Source: an uncultured Clostridia bacterium (lineage in GTDB: Bacteria; Bacillota; Clostridia; TANB77; CAG-508). Taken from it: a stretch of 51,151 bases of DNA. The DNA lies in the NCBI GenBank assembly GCA_934130435.1, contig CAKOYB010000008.1, positions 1 through 51,151 on the forward strand, written 5' to 3'. The notes under the pieces were generated by a model. The model was not told where the DNA came from, did not search any database, and saw nothing but the letters and a program-made list of their open reading frames with translations. The translations under genes and the position numbers were made by a program. Shown piece after piece: positions 36,575 to 44,734 of the stretch; the first letter of the stretch is position 1, and each line of letters begins with the position of its first letter.

Positions 36575-36892
36575 TTATACTAATTCTTTTAATAAATCTT
36601 CTACTATGTATTCAGCTGATACTGGTGTTATTAAGTTTTCTTTTAAAATGTCTAGTATTCTATTAACTATTGTTTCACTTTCTATTATTTTAGGTATCTG
36701 ACTTGTTTCAACATTTACATCTTCTTTTGTGTATGAAGTTTTTATAACTTCTATTCCGTACTTTACTTTTGTTTTATTAGATTCTTTGCACTCATTATTA
36801 GTCCTATAGTACTCTAATTTTACGGGATATTCTATTCCTATTGCTTTTAATTTTTCTGGATTTATAAAAGTCCCTCCATAGAAATGTTTCAT
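36575..36892 (-). CDS. Small conserved clostridial protein, DUF6514-like
   Basis: 105 aa, soluble. The central KYGIEVIKTSYTKEDVNVET and the C-terminal helical part (ILKENLITPVSAEYIVEDLL) match my memory of the DUF6514 family, which has no known function. GGGAGAG ribosome binding site and a near-consensus promoter (36930-36958) upstream, repeats downstream. Monocistronic. Assignment to DUF6514 is from recollection of the pattern. Confidence 0.65.
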   Translation of the reverse strand: MKHFYGGTFINPEKLKAIGIEYPVKLEYYRTNNECKESNKTKVKYGIEVIKTSYTKEDVNVETSQIPKIIESETIVNRILDILKENLITPVSAEYIVEDLLKELV

Positions 36893-36929
36893 TACTCTCT
36901 CCCTTCTTTTCTAAGACTAAGCAATTACT

Positions 36930-36958
36930 ACTATATATCTTTTATGTATAGTTTTCAA
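36930..36958 (-). promoter_or_regulatory. Promoter of the DUF6514-like gene
   Basis: Minus-strand TTGAAA, 17-bp spacer, TATAGT, about 38 bp before the start codon. Confidence 0.55.
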
Positions 36959-37093
36959 GTAATTTTCATCGCATAATCTTCAAGGAAGTTACAAATTTCT
37001 ACATTTTTTTCTCTTTTATAATCACTTTTTATTCTTTTTTTACTTTTGTAATAAAAACTTAAATATAGTGTAACCTGTATGTAACTTAAATAC

Positions 37094-38200
37094 TTACTTT
37101 TTAATAACACTAATTATTTGTTCATATATTTTGTCTTCTACATTTTCAACAGACACTTTTTCTAGGTTTTTAGCCATTTCGTTAATTTTATTTTTGTCTA
37201 ATATTATATTTTCTATATATGCATTTAGGTCAATTTTTTCTAGGTCCTTATTTAATATAATCTTAGCTGCTCCTAGTTCTTCTAATACTCTAGCATTATG
37301 TTCTTGATGATTTTGTGATACATTTGGAAGTGGTACAAAAATTGCTGGTTTTCTAAGTTTAGCTATTTCTGTTATTGTTATAGCTCCACTTCTGCACATT
37401 GCCAAATCAACAACATTCATTATTTCTTCCATATTATAAATATATGGAACAATTTTTACTCCTTCTATTTTGTCTATATCAATATCATTTTCTTTTAATT
37501 CTTTTTTTATTATTTCATATTGTACCGGTCCAGCAGCCCAAATAATTTGGTATAACTTAACTTTTCTTTGCTTTATAGCTTTTAAAAAGGCATCATTAAT
37601 TGCTTTTGCACCTTGACTTCCTCCAAAAACTAACAATATTGGTTTTTGCTCGGTTAATCCTAAATTTGATATAATTTTTCTTTTTTCTTCTTCTGAAAAA
37701 TTAATTTTTTTAATCTTAGTTGGGTTACCTGTATAGACAATCTTTTTTGCTTTTTTTATTTTTTCTATTGCCGCTTCAAATCCAACCAAAATAATGTCTG
37801 TATTTTTTGCTAACATTTTAACTGCTTTTCCAGGAAATGCGTTACTTTCATGCAAAATAGTAGGTATCCCTAGTTTTTTAGCCTCTGTTATAACTGGTCC
37901 ACATATATAACCACCTGTTCCTATTACTACATCAGGCTTGAAATCTTTTATTATACTTTTAGCTTGTTTAAATCCATTTATTGTTTTAAAAATATATTTA
38001 ATATTACTTAAGCTAAGTCCGTATGAATTTATATTTTTTAATTTATATCCAGCACGTGGAACCAAATCTTTTTCTAGTCCTCTTCCACTGCCTATAAATA
38101 ATATCTCAGAATCAGGCTGTTCTTTTTTTATTTTATTAGCTATTGCTATTCCCGGATTTATATGTCCTCCTGTTCCTGTAGCTGCTATAATTGCCTTCAT
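37094..38200 (-). CDS. murG: UDP-GlcNAc:lipid I N-acetylglucosaminyltransferase MurG
   Basis: Peripheral membrane glycosyltransferase making lipid II. The N-terminal ATGTGGHINPGIAIA glycine loop, LHESNAFPGKAVKM, the GGSQGAKAIN loop (about residue 193), and the UDP-GlcNAc site CRSGAITITEIAKLRKPAIFVPLPN with QNHQEHNA are all present. 368 aa. Last gene of the spoVD-murE-mraY-ftsW-murG run. Confidence 0.96.
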   Translation of the reverse strand: MKAIIAATGTGGHINPGIAIANKIKKEQPDSEILFIGSGRGLEKDLVPRAGYKLKNINSYGLSLSNIKYIFKTINGFKQAKSIIKDFKPDVVIGTGGYICGPVITEAKKLGIPTILHESNAFPGKAVKMLAKNTDIILVGFEAAIEKIKKAKKIVYTGNPTKIKKINFSEEEKRKIISNLGLTEQKPILLVFGGSQGAKAINDAFLKAIKQRKVKLYQIIWAAGPVQYEIIKKELKENDIDIDKIEGVKIVPYIYNMEEIMNVVDLAMCRSGAITITEIAKLRKPAIFVPLPNVSQNHQEHNARVLEELGAAKIILNKDLEKIDLNAYIENIILDKNKINEMAKNLEKVSVENVEDKIYEQIISVIKK

Positions 38201-38237
38201 ATAAATTTCTCCTTTATTTTTCTAACTTATTCTTATT

Positions 38238-39374
38238 CTAATTTTTTGAATATCTTGATATGTTAAGTAACACTCCCACGGAGCATAATAAAATTAATAA
38301 TGCTGTTCCTCCATAACTAAAGAATGGCAATGGCATTCCTGTATTTGGCATAGATGATGTTACTACCGCAATATTAATAATTCCTTGCAGTCCCACCATA
38401 GTAGTTATTCCAGCTGCAACTAAACTTCCAAACATATCTTTTGCTTTCATTGATATTAAAATGCCTCTCCATATAAACAAAATAAATAATGTTATTACTG
38501 CTAATGTTCCAATAAACCCTAGTTCTTCTGCAATTATTGAAAATATAAAGTCATTATGAGCTTCTGGTAAGTATAAATATTTCTGAGTACTGTTTCCAAG
38601 ACCTACTCCAAATAATCCTCCAGAGCCAATTGCATATAAACTTTGTATTACCTGCCAACCTGTTCCTTTCGTATCTGCAAATGGATTTAAAAAAGTTACT
38701 AATCTATCTAGTCTAAATGAACCTTTTCCAGTAAATTTTGCTACAGCATATAGTCCTATTCCTCCAACTATTATGCCTATAGTTCCAAAGTTTAGAAAAT
38801 ATCTAAATTTGCTACCTGCAAGAAGCATCATTATTGATACTATCATTACTATTAAAAGTGTAGCACTTAAATGATTTTGTACTACAACAAGTATTCCAAC
38901 AACTGGTACAAGAAATAAAAATGGATAAAAGAAGCCTCCCCATAGTTTATCTATTCTTGATTTATTCTTCGTAAGTAATTCTGCATAAAATATTATTAGA
39001 CCAATCTTTGCAAGTTCAGAAGGTTGAAAGCTAAAACTTTTTATCCTAATCCATCTTTTTGCTCCCCCTGCTGAATATCCAATAACTGCTACTGATGCAA
39101 GTAAAACCACAACAGCTATATATATAATCTTATAAAATTTCCTATAAGTTCTATAATCAATCTTAGAAACAATGTACATTCCAATAAGTCCAATAATAGC
39201 ACTTAATATTTGCGTTTTTACATATGTATAGCTACTTCCTGTTTCTGATAATGAAGTTGGAGAACTAGCTGACAATACCATTACTATTCCTAAGGACAAC
39301 ATTATTAGAACTATTATTAATAATGGAAAATCTATAGTTCGATTTGATAATTCCTTTTCAGTTCTTGATGCCAT
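38238..39374 (-). CDS. ftsW: SEDS peptidoglycan polymerase FtsW/SpoVE
   Basis: Ten-span membrane polymerase (378 aa) partnering a class B PBP, here the neighbouring SpoVD. Visible are LGIVMVLSASSP in the first span, GAKRWIRIKSFSFQPSELAKIG, NDFIFSIIAEELGFIG and PNTGMPLPFFSYGGTALL. The ATG at 39374 follows GGAGG by 6 nt and avoids overlap with mraY; the longer frame to 39425 would overlap it. FtsW and SpoVE cannot be told apart by sequence here; the pairing with spoVD and murE as in Bacillus favours SpoVE. Confidence 0.93.
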   Translation of the reverse strand: MASRTEKELSNRTIDFPLLIIVLIMLSLGIVMVLSASSPTSLSETGSSYTYVKTQILSAIIGLIGMYIVSKIDYRTYRKFYKIIYIAVVVLLASVAVIGYSAGGAKRWIRIKSFSFQPSELAKIGLIIFYAELLTKNKSRIDKLWGGFFYPFLFLVPVVGILVVVQNHLSATLLIVMIVSIMMLLAGSKFRYFLNFGTIGIIVGGIGLYAVAKFTGKGSFRLDRLVTFLNPFADTKGTGWQVIQSLYAIGSGGLFGVGLGNSTQKYLYLPEAHNDFIFSIIAEELGFIGTLAVITLFILFIWRGILISMKAKDMFGSLVAAGITTMVGLQGIINIAVVTSSMPNTGMPLPFFSYGGTALLILLCSVGVLLNISRYSKN

Positions 39375-39408
39375 TTTTACCTCCATTCTATAATAAATAG
39401 CATTTCTC

Positions 39409-40386
39409 TTAGATTGAATATACACCTATTATGCATAGAGCTAATGTGATAACGCTAAATATTGTTACAATTTTATTCTCGTTCCAGCCTGACAATTCAA
39501 AATGATGATGTAATGGAGCCATTTTAAATATTCTCTTTCCTGTTTTTTTGAAATACGCAACTTGTATGATTACTGACACTGTCTCTGCAATAGGAACTAA
39601 AGCTATTATTAATAAAATTAAAGGGTTCTTTAGATATATTGCCATACTTGCAATAGCCCCACCTAAAAATAATGAGCCAGTATCTCCCATAAAAATTTTT
39701 GCTGGATACATATTAAATAATAAGAATGCAAGATTTGCTCCACATATAATACTTCCTAAAAATACTACTTCTTCACATTGGTTTATAACACCAATAACAG
39801 TTAAACATGCAATTATTATTGTGGTCACACTTGTTGCGAGTCCATCTATGCCATCTGTTAAATTGATAGCATTTGTTGTTCCAAGCATAACAAAAATAAC
39901 AAAAGGTATATATAAATATACTGGAATGTTTATAGAATTATTTATAAATGGTATTATGATATCTGTTTTGATATTTAAAGATTGTAGTAAAAATATAACA
40001 AATGTTACAGAAATCAGAAGTAAACCTATCATTTTATATGCTGGTTTCAATCCAACTGTATCTTTTAATATTAACTTCTTAAAATCATCAATAAAGCCTA
40101 TTACTCCAAACCCCACTGAAACTAAAACTAAAATAATATAGCTCTTAGTAACTTCTGGTAATACTTCTCTATATTCAATAAATATAAAAATAGACATTAC
40201 TATTAATGTTATAAGTGTAATAATTCCCCCCATAGTTGGAGTTCCCTTTTTCTTTAAGTGACTTTGTGGTCCATCTTCTCTTTCAATCTGTCCAATTTTA
40301 AATTTTCGAAGCATTGGTATTATTATAGTTGCTACTACTAAAGCTACAAAGAACGATAGTAATAGTAATTTAATTTGATAATTCAT
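39409..40386 (-). CDS. mraY: Phospho-N-acetylmuramoyl-pentapeptide-transferase MraY
   Basis: Ten-span enzyme making lipid I. Motifs: GTPTMGGIITLI, FIDDFKKL, NAINLTDGIDGLATS, IFMGDTGSLFLGG and MAPLHHHFELSGW. 325 aa, typical. Lies 19 bp after murE; murF, which often sits between, is absent, as is murD downstream. Confidence 0.96.
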   Translation of the reverse strand: MNYQIKLLLLSFFVALVVATIIIPMLRKFKIGQIEREDGPQSHLKKKGTPTMGGIITLITLIVMSIFIFIEYREVLPEVTKSYIILVLVSVGFGVIGFIDDFKKLILKDTVGLKPAYKMIGLLLISVTFVIFLLQSLNIKTDIIIPFINNSINIPVYLYIPFVIFVMLGTTNAINLTDGIDGLATSVTTIIIACLTVIGVINQCEEVVFLGSIICGANLAFLLFNMYPAKIFMGDTGSLFLGGAIASMAIYLKNPLILLIIALVPIAETVSVIIQVAYFKKTGKRIFKMAPLHHHFELSGWNENKIVTIFSVITLALCIIGVYSI

Positions 40387-40405
40387 TTTATTCTCCTCTT
40401 TTGAT

Positions 40406-41902
40406 TTAATTTTTCTTTTTCTTATTATTCTTCCTTATTTTTTCAGTTCCTTCTATTATAATCTTTCTTTCATCAAATTCAATTTTTTTCCCATTTATTT
40501 CTTGGTATGTTTCATGACCTTTTCCAGCCAATATAATAAGATCTTTCTTGTTAGCCATTTTTATTGCTTTAAATATTGCCTCTTTTCTTTCCGTGATGCA
40601 TTCATAGCTTCCTTTACATTTTTTTGCTCCTGCTTCTATTTCTTCAATTATAGTTTCTGGATTTTCTGTTCTTGGATTATCTGATGTTATAATTGTGTAA
40701 TCTGCAATCTTAGTTGCAATTTCTCCCATAGTTGCTCTTTTATGTTTATCCCTGTCTCCTCCACATCCAAATACACATATTACTCTACCTGTTGTATATT
40801 CTTTTGCCGTTTTTAAAATACTTTCTAAACTTTCTGGCGTATGTGCATAGTCTATCATTATTTTTAAATCTAGTTTATTTTCTATAAGTTCACTTCTTCC
40901 TGGAACCTTAACATTTTCTAAAGCTTCTTTCATTTTTTCTGTATCAATATTAAATAATTTAGCTATAGAAATTGCGGCAAGTGCATTATATACACTAAAT
41001 CTTCCTGGAATAGATACTTTAACTCTTTCGTTTCTATCGTATATTTTTATTTTAAAATCTGCATATGTATTAGTAACTGTTATATCTTTTGCAACCAGTT
41101 TACAATAATTATCTATTCCATATGTTTCAACTTCTTTGTCATTTATAATATCTGGTAATTTTGCTGTATATAAATTGTCTGCATTTGTGTATATTTTCTT
41201 ACATGTTTTAAATAGTTTTAATTTTGATTTAAAATAATCATTCATATCTGGATGTTCTTTTTCACTAATATGATCTTCTGAAAAATTAGTAAATATACCT
41301 GCATAAAAATCGCAGCCTTCAACTCTGTCGAGCTTTAGACTCTGTGATGAAACTTCCATTATAACAACTTCTACGCCTTCTTCGTACATCTTTGCTAGTA
41401 TTTTTTGTAAATCATTGCTTTCTGGAGTTGTTCTTTCTGATTTTTTAATACAGTTATCACCTATGTATATAGCAATAGTTCCAATAAGTCCAACTTTGAT
41501 TCCTTGTTTTTCTAGTATTGCCTTTATCATAAAACTAGTAGTTGTTTTTCCTTTTGTTCCAGTTATTCCAATTAATTTCATTTGTCTAGAAGGATTGTTA
41601 TAAAAATTACAAGAAATCAATGCTAAAGCTAACCTTGTATTTGGTACAGCTATTATATTTATTTCATTTGGTATTTTTATTTTCTTAAAATCTGTAGTAT
41701 CTGGTATAACAATCGAATTAGCTCCGTTTAATATTGCTTCATTAATAAACTCTGTTCCATCAAAGTCATATCCTTGTATAGCCACATAAATACTATTCTC
41801 TTTTATTTCTTTTGAATTGCACTCAACCCCTGATATTTCTGTATTTAAATCTCCTTTAAACTTTATCCCTTGGATTCCTATTAACAATTTTTTTAAGATC
41901 AA
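40406..41902 (-). CDS. murE: UDP-MurNAc-tripeptide ligase MurE
   Basis: Adds the third residue to the peptidoglycan precursor. ATP site GITGTKGKTTTSFMIKAIL (about residues 105-123), SERTTPESNDLQ, and the specificity motif DNPRTENP, which in characterised enzymes selects meso-diaminopimelate. About 498 aa. The frame opens with ATG at 41920, but GGAGG lies inside it and fits the TTG at 41902 (MILKKLLIG), so I take that. It follows the 3' fragment of spoVD by about 92 bp. Confidence 0.95.
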   Translation of the reverse strand: MILKKLLIGIQGIKFKGDLNTEISGVECNSKEIKENSIYVAIQGYDFDGTEFINEAILNGANSIVIPDTTDFKKIKIPNEINIIAVPNTRLALALISCNFYNNPSRQMKLIGITGTKGKTTTSFMIKAILEKQGIKVGLIGTIAIYIGDNCIKKSERTTPESNDLQKILAKMYEEGVEVVIMEVSSQSLKLDRVEGCDFYAGIFTNFSEDHISEKEHPDMNDYFKSKLKLFKTCKKIYTNADNLYTAKLPDIINDKEVETYGIDNYCKLVAKDITVTNTYADFKIKIYDRNERVKVSIPGRFSVYNALAAISIAKLFNIDTEKMKEALENVKVPGRSELIENKLDLKIMIDYAHTPESLESILKTAKEYTTGRVICVFGCGGDRDKHKRATMGEIATKIADYTIITSDNPRTENPETIIEEIEAGAKKCKGSYECITERKEAIFKAIKMANKKDLIILAGKGHETYQEINGKKIEFDERKIIIEGTEKIRKNNKKKKN

Positions 41903-41994
41903 AAAAATCCCTCCGTTCATGTAATTAAATTCATTAAAGATTATTTTTTGCTTTTATAATTATATAATTATTTTATATTTTTGTACAGTGTTTT

Positions 41995-42280
41995 TTATTT
42001 TATATTTACTTTCACCGTACTTCCTTCATTAACTTGTATTCCTCCACTCGGAATTTGAGAAGTTATAATAGATTCTTTATCTATATCTTCATTATTTGTA
42101 TCTACTTTAACTTTTAAGCCAAGCTCTTTTAATTGTTTTTCTGCTTCTTTAATAGATTTATATTTAATATCTGGTACCGTTACAGTTTTCACTTCTTCTT
42201 TAGTTTCTTCATTATCTTCTTTTAGCTCGAGATATGGTATTACTTCTCCTAAAATTTGACCTGCTACCGGTGCTGCAACA
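41995..42280 (-). pseudogene. spoVD: 3' fragment of spoVD (last helix and PASTA domain)
   Basis: Ninety-four codons that complete the penicillin-binding protein broken off at 46926. Reads VAAPVAGQILGEVIPY, the missing end of the transpeptidase domain, then an acidic linker and one PASTA domain (TVTVPDIKYKSIKEAEKQL ... EGSTVKVNIK). It has no start codon of its own in a sensible place; a 65-codon frame from a GTG at 42192 would only give the PASTA domain. The frame is continuous through the 11-bp junction into the recombinase's stop codon 33 bp upstream of the fragment. Intact spoVD would form if the element were removed. Confidence 0.9.
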
Positions 42281-42312
42281 GCACCTCCTTGAGTTATTTT
42301 AACAACACAAAT
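42281..42312. other. Left recombination junction (att site)
   Basis: Contains the 11-bp GCACCTCCTTG (42281-42291), identical to 46927-46937, followed on the element side by agttattttaacaacacaa. That arm is an inverted copy of the arm at the right junction. It separates spoVD codons from the recombinase stop codon at 42313. Confidence 0.85.
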
Positions 42313-44010
42313 TTATACTGCTTTTACTAACAGATTTTTATTGTTTTTAGCATATTCTAAGTATTTTTTAAATTCATCTTCAAACTTAAATATTATTGTT
42401 ATATTTCCGTTTTCATGTACATAAATACATTCTATTAATTCTATAACTATATCTCTTGATAATTTTGTTATGCTTTTCTCTTTTTTGAACTTTTGTATCC
42501 ACTCATTTTCGGTTATTTCCTGACTTTTATATTTTTTCTTTTCATTTTCCAGTCTTTCTATATTTCTTTTTAAATTTTTAATGTCATTTTCATATTTTGC
42601 TTTATATTCTAAATATTCGTTTCTTGTTATATCTCCATCTTTCCAATCTTCGTATAAAGTTCTCTTGATATTAGATATTCTAGATATACCTTTCTGTTTT
42701 GAAATTATCATATTTTGTATGTTTTCATTCTTAGTATTTGAGTAGCAACCATCATTTATTTGTTTTATAATTTTTTCAGTATCTATCAATAAATCTATGT
42801 GCAAATTTATAGCTCGTAAAACTGCTTTTTCTAGCTTATCTGCTTTTACAGTATGTTTGCTACATAGATTATTTGACTTTTTTCTATATGTACTGCAGAT
42901 ATAATATTCATATTTGTTGCCACTCTTATTTGTACTACTCTTTTTATTCATTGCTCTACCACAATCTGCACATTTTAGAAGTCCTGCCCATATAGATAAT
43001 TCTCCCGTTTTTTGAGATACTTTAATATCTTTTTTATTTATATCTTGTGCTCTTTCAAAGATTTCTTTATCTATAATTGGTTCATGAGTGTTTTCTACTC
43101 TTATCCATTCTTCTTTCGGAACCAGTTCTGTTTTATGTATTTTGTAACTTTTCACTCTTCTTTTTCCTTGAATTGTATTGCCAATATACACTTCATTAGT
43201 TAAAATATTTCGTATTGTAGATGGTATCCATGTATATTCGTCATTTTTACTAGCATAATTATTATAATTCTGTCTCAACTCTATTTTCTTATGTCCTGTA
43301 GGATTAATAATTCCCATGTCATTTAATCTATGACATATTGCAATTTTTCCTAATCCTTCATTTACATGCCAATCAAAGATTTTTTTCACTATTTCTGCAG
43401 CCATTTTATCTATAATCAATTTATTTTTATTTTTAGGATCTTTTATATATCCATAAGATGGAAATGCTCCAATAAATTCACCCTTTTTCTTTTTTCCATT
43501 CAATGATGTTCTTATTTTAATTGACGTATCTCTTGCATATTCGTCATTAATTAAATTTTTAAATGGTACTAAAATTGTATTTGTACTTGCTGGATTTTTA
43601 AAACTATCTACTAAATCATTAATAGCAATAAATCTTATATTAAATAATGGAAAAACTTGCTCTATATAATTTCCAACTTCTATATAATTTCTTCCAAGTC
43701 TTGATAAATCTTTTACAATTACACAATTGATATTTCTATTTTTCATATCTTCTAATAGTCTTTGAAATGATGGTCTATTAAAATCAGTTCCTGTAAATCC
43801 GTCGTCTATATAAGTATCATACACATGTAAATCATCATGTGTATCGACAAATTCTTTTAATAGCATCTTTTGGCTTGTTACACTATTGCTTTCTTGTTTT
43901 TCTGCTCCATTATCTTCATCTTCTTGTGAAAGTCTAATATACAACGCAGCAGACCATACTTTTATATTTCTTTTAGACTCTTCATGAGTATATTTAGATT
44001 TTCTTGCCAT
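42313..44010 (-). CDS. Large serine recombinase (site-specific integrase/excisionase)
   Basis: 565 aa. N-terminal resolvase domain: ALYIRLSQED with the predicted nucleophile Ser28, ESNSVTSQK, YIDDGFTGTDFNRPSFQRLL and KDLSRLGRNYIEVGNYIE with catalytic Arg. The recombinase DNA-binding domain follows (about 165-290), then a zinc ribbon (CADCGRAM ... CSTYRKKSNNLC, about 350-385), a coiled coil rich in Lys and Glu, and a DUF4368-like tail (WIQKFKKEKSITKLSRDIVIELI). The architecture matches TnpX-type recombinases. It ends only 21 bp from the junction core, the usual position for an element's integrase. Promoter at 44058-44086. Confidence 0.95.
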   Translation of the reverse strand: MARKSKYTHEESKRNIKVWSAALYIRLSQEDEDNGAEKQESNSVTSQKMLLKEFVDTHDDLHVYDTYIDDGFTGTDFNRPSFQRLLEDMKNRNINCVIVKDLSRLGRNYIEVGNYIEQVFPLFNIRFIAINDLVDSFKNPASTNTILVPFKNLINDEYARDTSIKIRTSLNGKKKKGEFIGAFPSYGYIKDPKNKNKLIIDKMAAEIVKKIFDWHVNEGLGKIAICHRLNDMGIINPTGHKKIELRQNYNNYASKNDEYTWIPSTIRNILTNEVYIGNTIQGKRRVKSYKIHKTELVPKEEWIRVENTHEPIIDKEIFERAQDINKKDIKVSQKTGELSIWAGLLKCADCGRAMNKKSSTNKSGNKYEYYICSTYRKKSNNLCSKHTVKADKLEKAVLRAINLHIDLLIDTEKIIKQINDGCYSNTKNENIQNMIISKQKGISRISNIKRTLYEDWKDGDITRNEYLEYKAKYENDIKNLKRNIERLENEKKKYKSQEITENEWIQKFKKEKSITKLSRDIVIELIECIYVHENGNITIIFKFEDEFKKYLEYAKNNKNLLVKAV

Positions 44011-44032
44011 TAATTTTCATTCCATTCTTTCT

Positions 44033-44060
44033 AAGTTTAAACTATTTATGTTTAAGTTTA
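44033..44060. promoter_or_regulatory. Possible operator of the recombinase gene
   Basis: Two AAGTTTA copies spaced 21 bp apart (44033-44039 and 44054-44060), the first within the palindrome GTTTAAAC. They overlap the -10 element and transcript start of the recombinase promoter. Spacing of two helical turns suggests repressor binding. No repressor gene recognised in the element. Confidence 0.35.
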
Positions 44061-44086
44061 TTAAATTTTAAAAAAATTTATGTCAA
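44058..44086 (-). promoter_or_regulatory. Promoter of the serine recombinase gene
   Basis: Minus-strand TTGACA, 17-bp spacer, TAATAA. The -35 box is consensus. It ends about 48 bp before the recombinase ATG. The sigma-A look argues against strict sporulation-only expression unless it is repressed. Confidence 0.6.
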
Positions 44087-44184
44087 AATTAATGTTTTAG
44101 TTAGTATACTCAATAGTCATTTTCTTTTACTTTCACTTTGTTTGAGTTAATTTAATATAATAAATTATAGGTAGGTGTTTTTTT

Positions 44185-44640
44185 ATGCTTAAGAAATTTT
44201 TTACTAGCGCTAAAGCTAATATTAAAGGTGGCAAAATGTTTCCAAAAATAACCGGAACAGTGCTTTTTAAAGAAACCTCGCAAGGTGTTTTAGTTACTGC
44301 AAAAATTAGTAATTTACCACAATCAAATACTAATTGTAAAGGAAGATTCTTTGGTTTTCATATTCATGAGGGAAATTCTTGTACTGGTGATAAAACAGAT
44401 GAATTTAAAAATTCTAAAGGCCATTTAAATTTAAATATGTGTCCTCATCCTTTTCATATTGGTGATTTTCCACCATTATTAGAAAACAATGGGTATGCAT
44501 ATTCTAAGTTCTTAACAAATAAATTTAAAATAAGTGAAATTATAGGAAAAGTTATTATAATTCATGATCTTCCTGATGATTTCACAACTCAGCCAAGTGG
44601 GAATTCTGGAACCAAAATTGCTTGTGGAGTAATTATATAA
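44185..44640 (+). CDS. Cu/Zn superoxide dismutase-like protein
   Basis: 151 aa. All expected metal ligands are seen: FHIHEG (His59, His61), GHLN (His80), CPHPFHIGDF (His88, His91, Asp94) and IIIHDLPDDF (His127). The C-terminal signature SGNSGTKIACGVI has Cys147, which could pair with Cys66. The usual active-site Arg is Lys144 here, which may lower activity. There is no clear signal peptide, although the N-terminus is basic. The only plus-strand gene in the element, divergent from the recombinase. If active it removes superoxide; a copper-binding role is possible. Confidence 0.85.
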   Translation: MLKKFFTSAKANIKGGKMFPKITGTVLFKETSQGVLVTAKISNLPQSNTNCKGRFFGFHIHEGNSCTGDKTDEFKNSKGHLNLNMCPHPFHIGDFPPLLENNGYAYSKFLTNKFKISEIIGKVIIIHDLPDDFTTQPSGNSGTKIACGVII

Positions 44641-44658
44641 CAAAAAAAATAATAGTTT

Positions 44659-44696
44659 AATCACCCAAACTATAAAAATATATAGTTTGGGTGATT
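44659..44696. terminator. Bidirectional terminator between SOD-like and glycosyltransferase genes
   Basis: AATCACCCAAACTATA / TATAGTTTGGGTGATT stem with a 6-nt loop, between convergent genes. A half-copy of this sequence lies at about 60-80 of the window. Confidence 0.75.
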
Positions 44697-44734
44697 TCAA
44701 ACTTTCTATAATTCAAAACTTAATAAATAAAAAA

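Noticed and set aside
41995..42192. Stand-alone 65-aa PASTA protein
   Set aside because: The frame continues upstream to the junction at 42280 and matches the missing end of the penicillin-binding protein, so it is a fragment.
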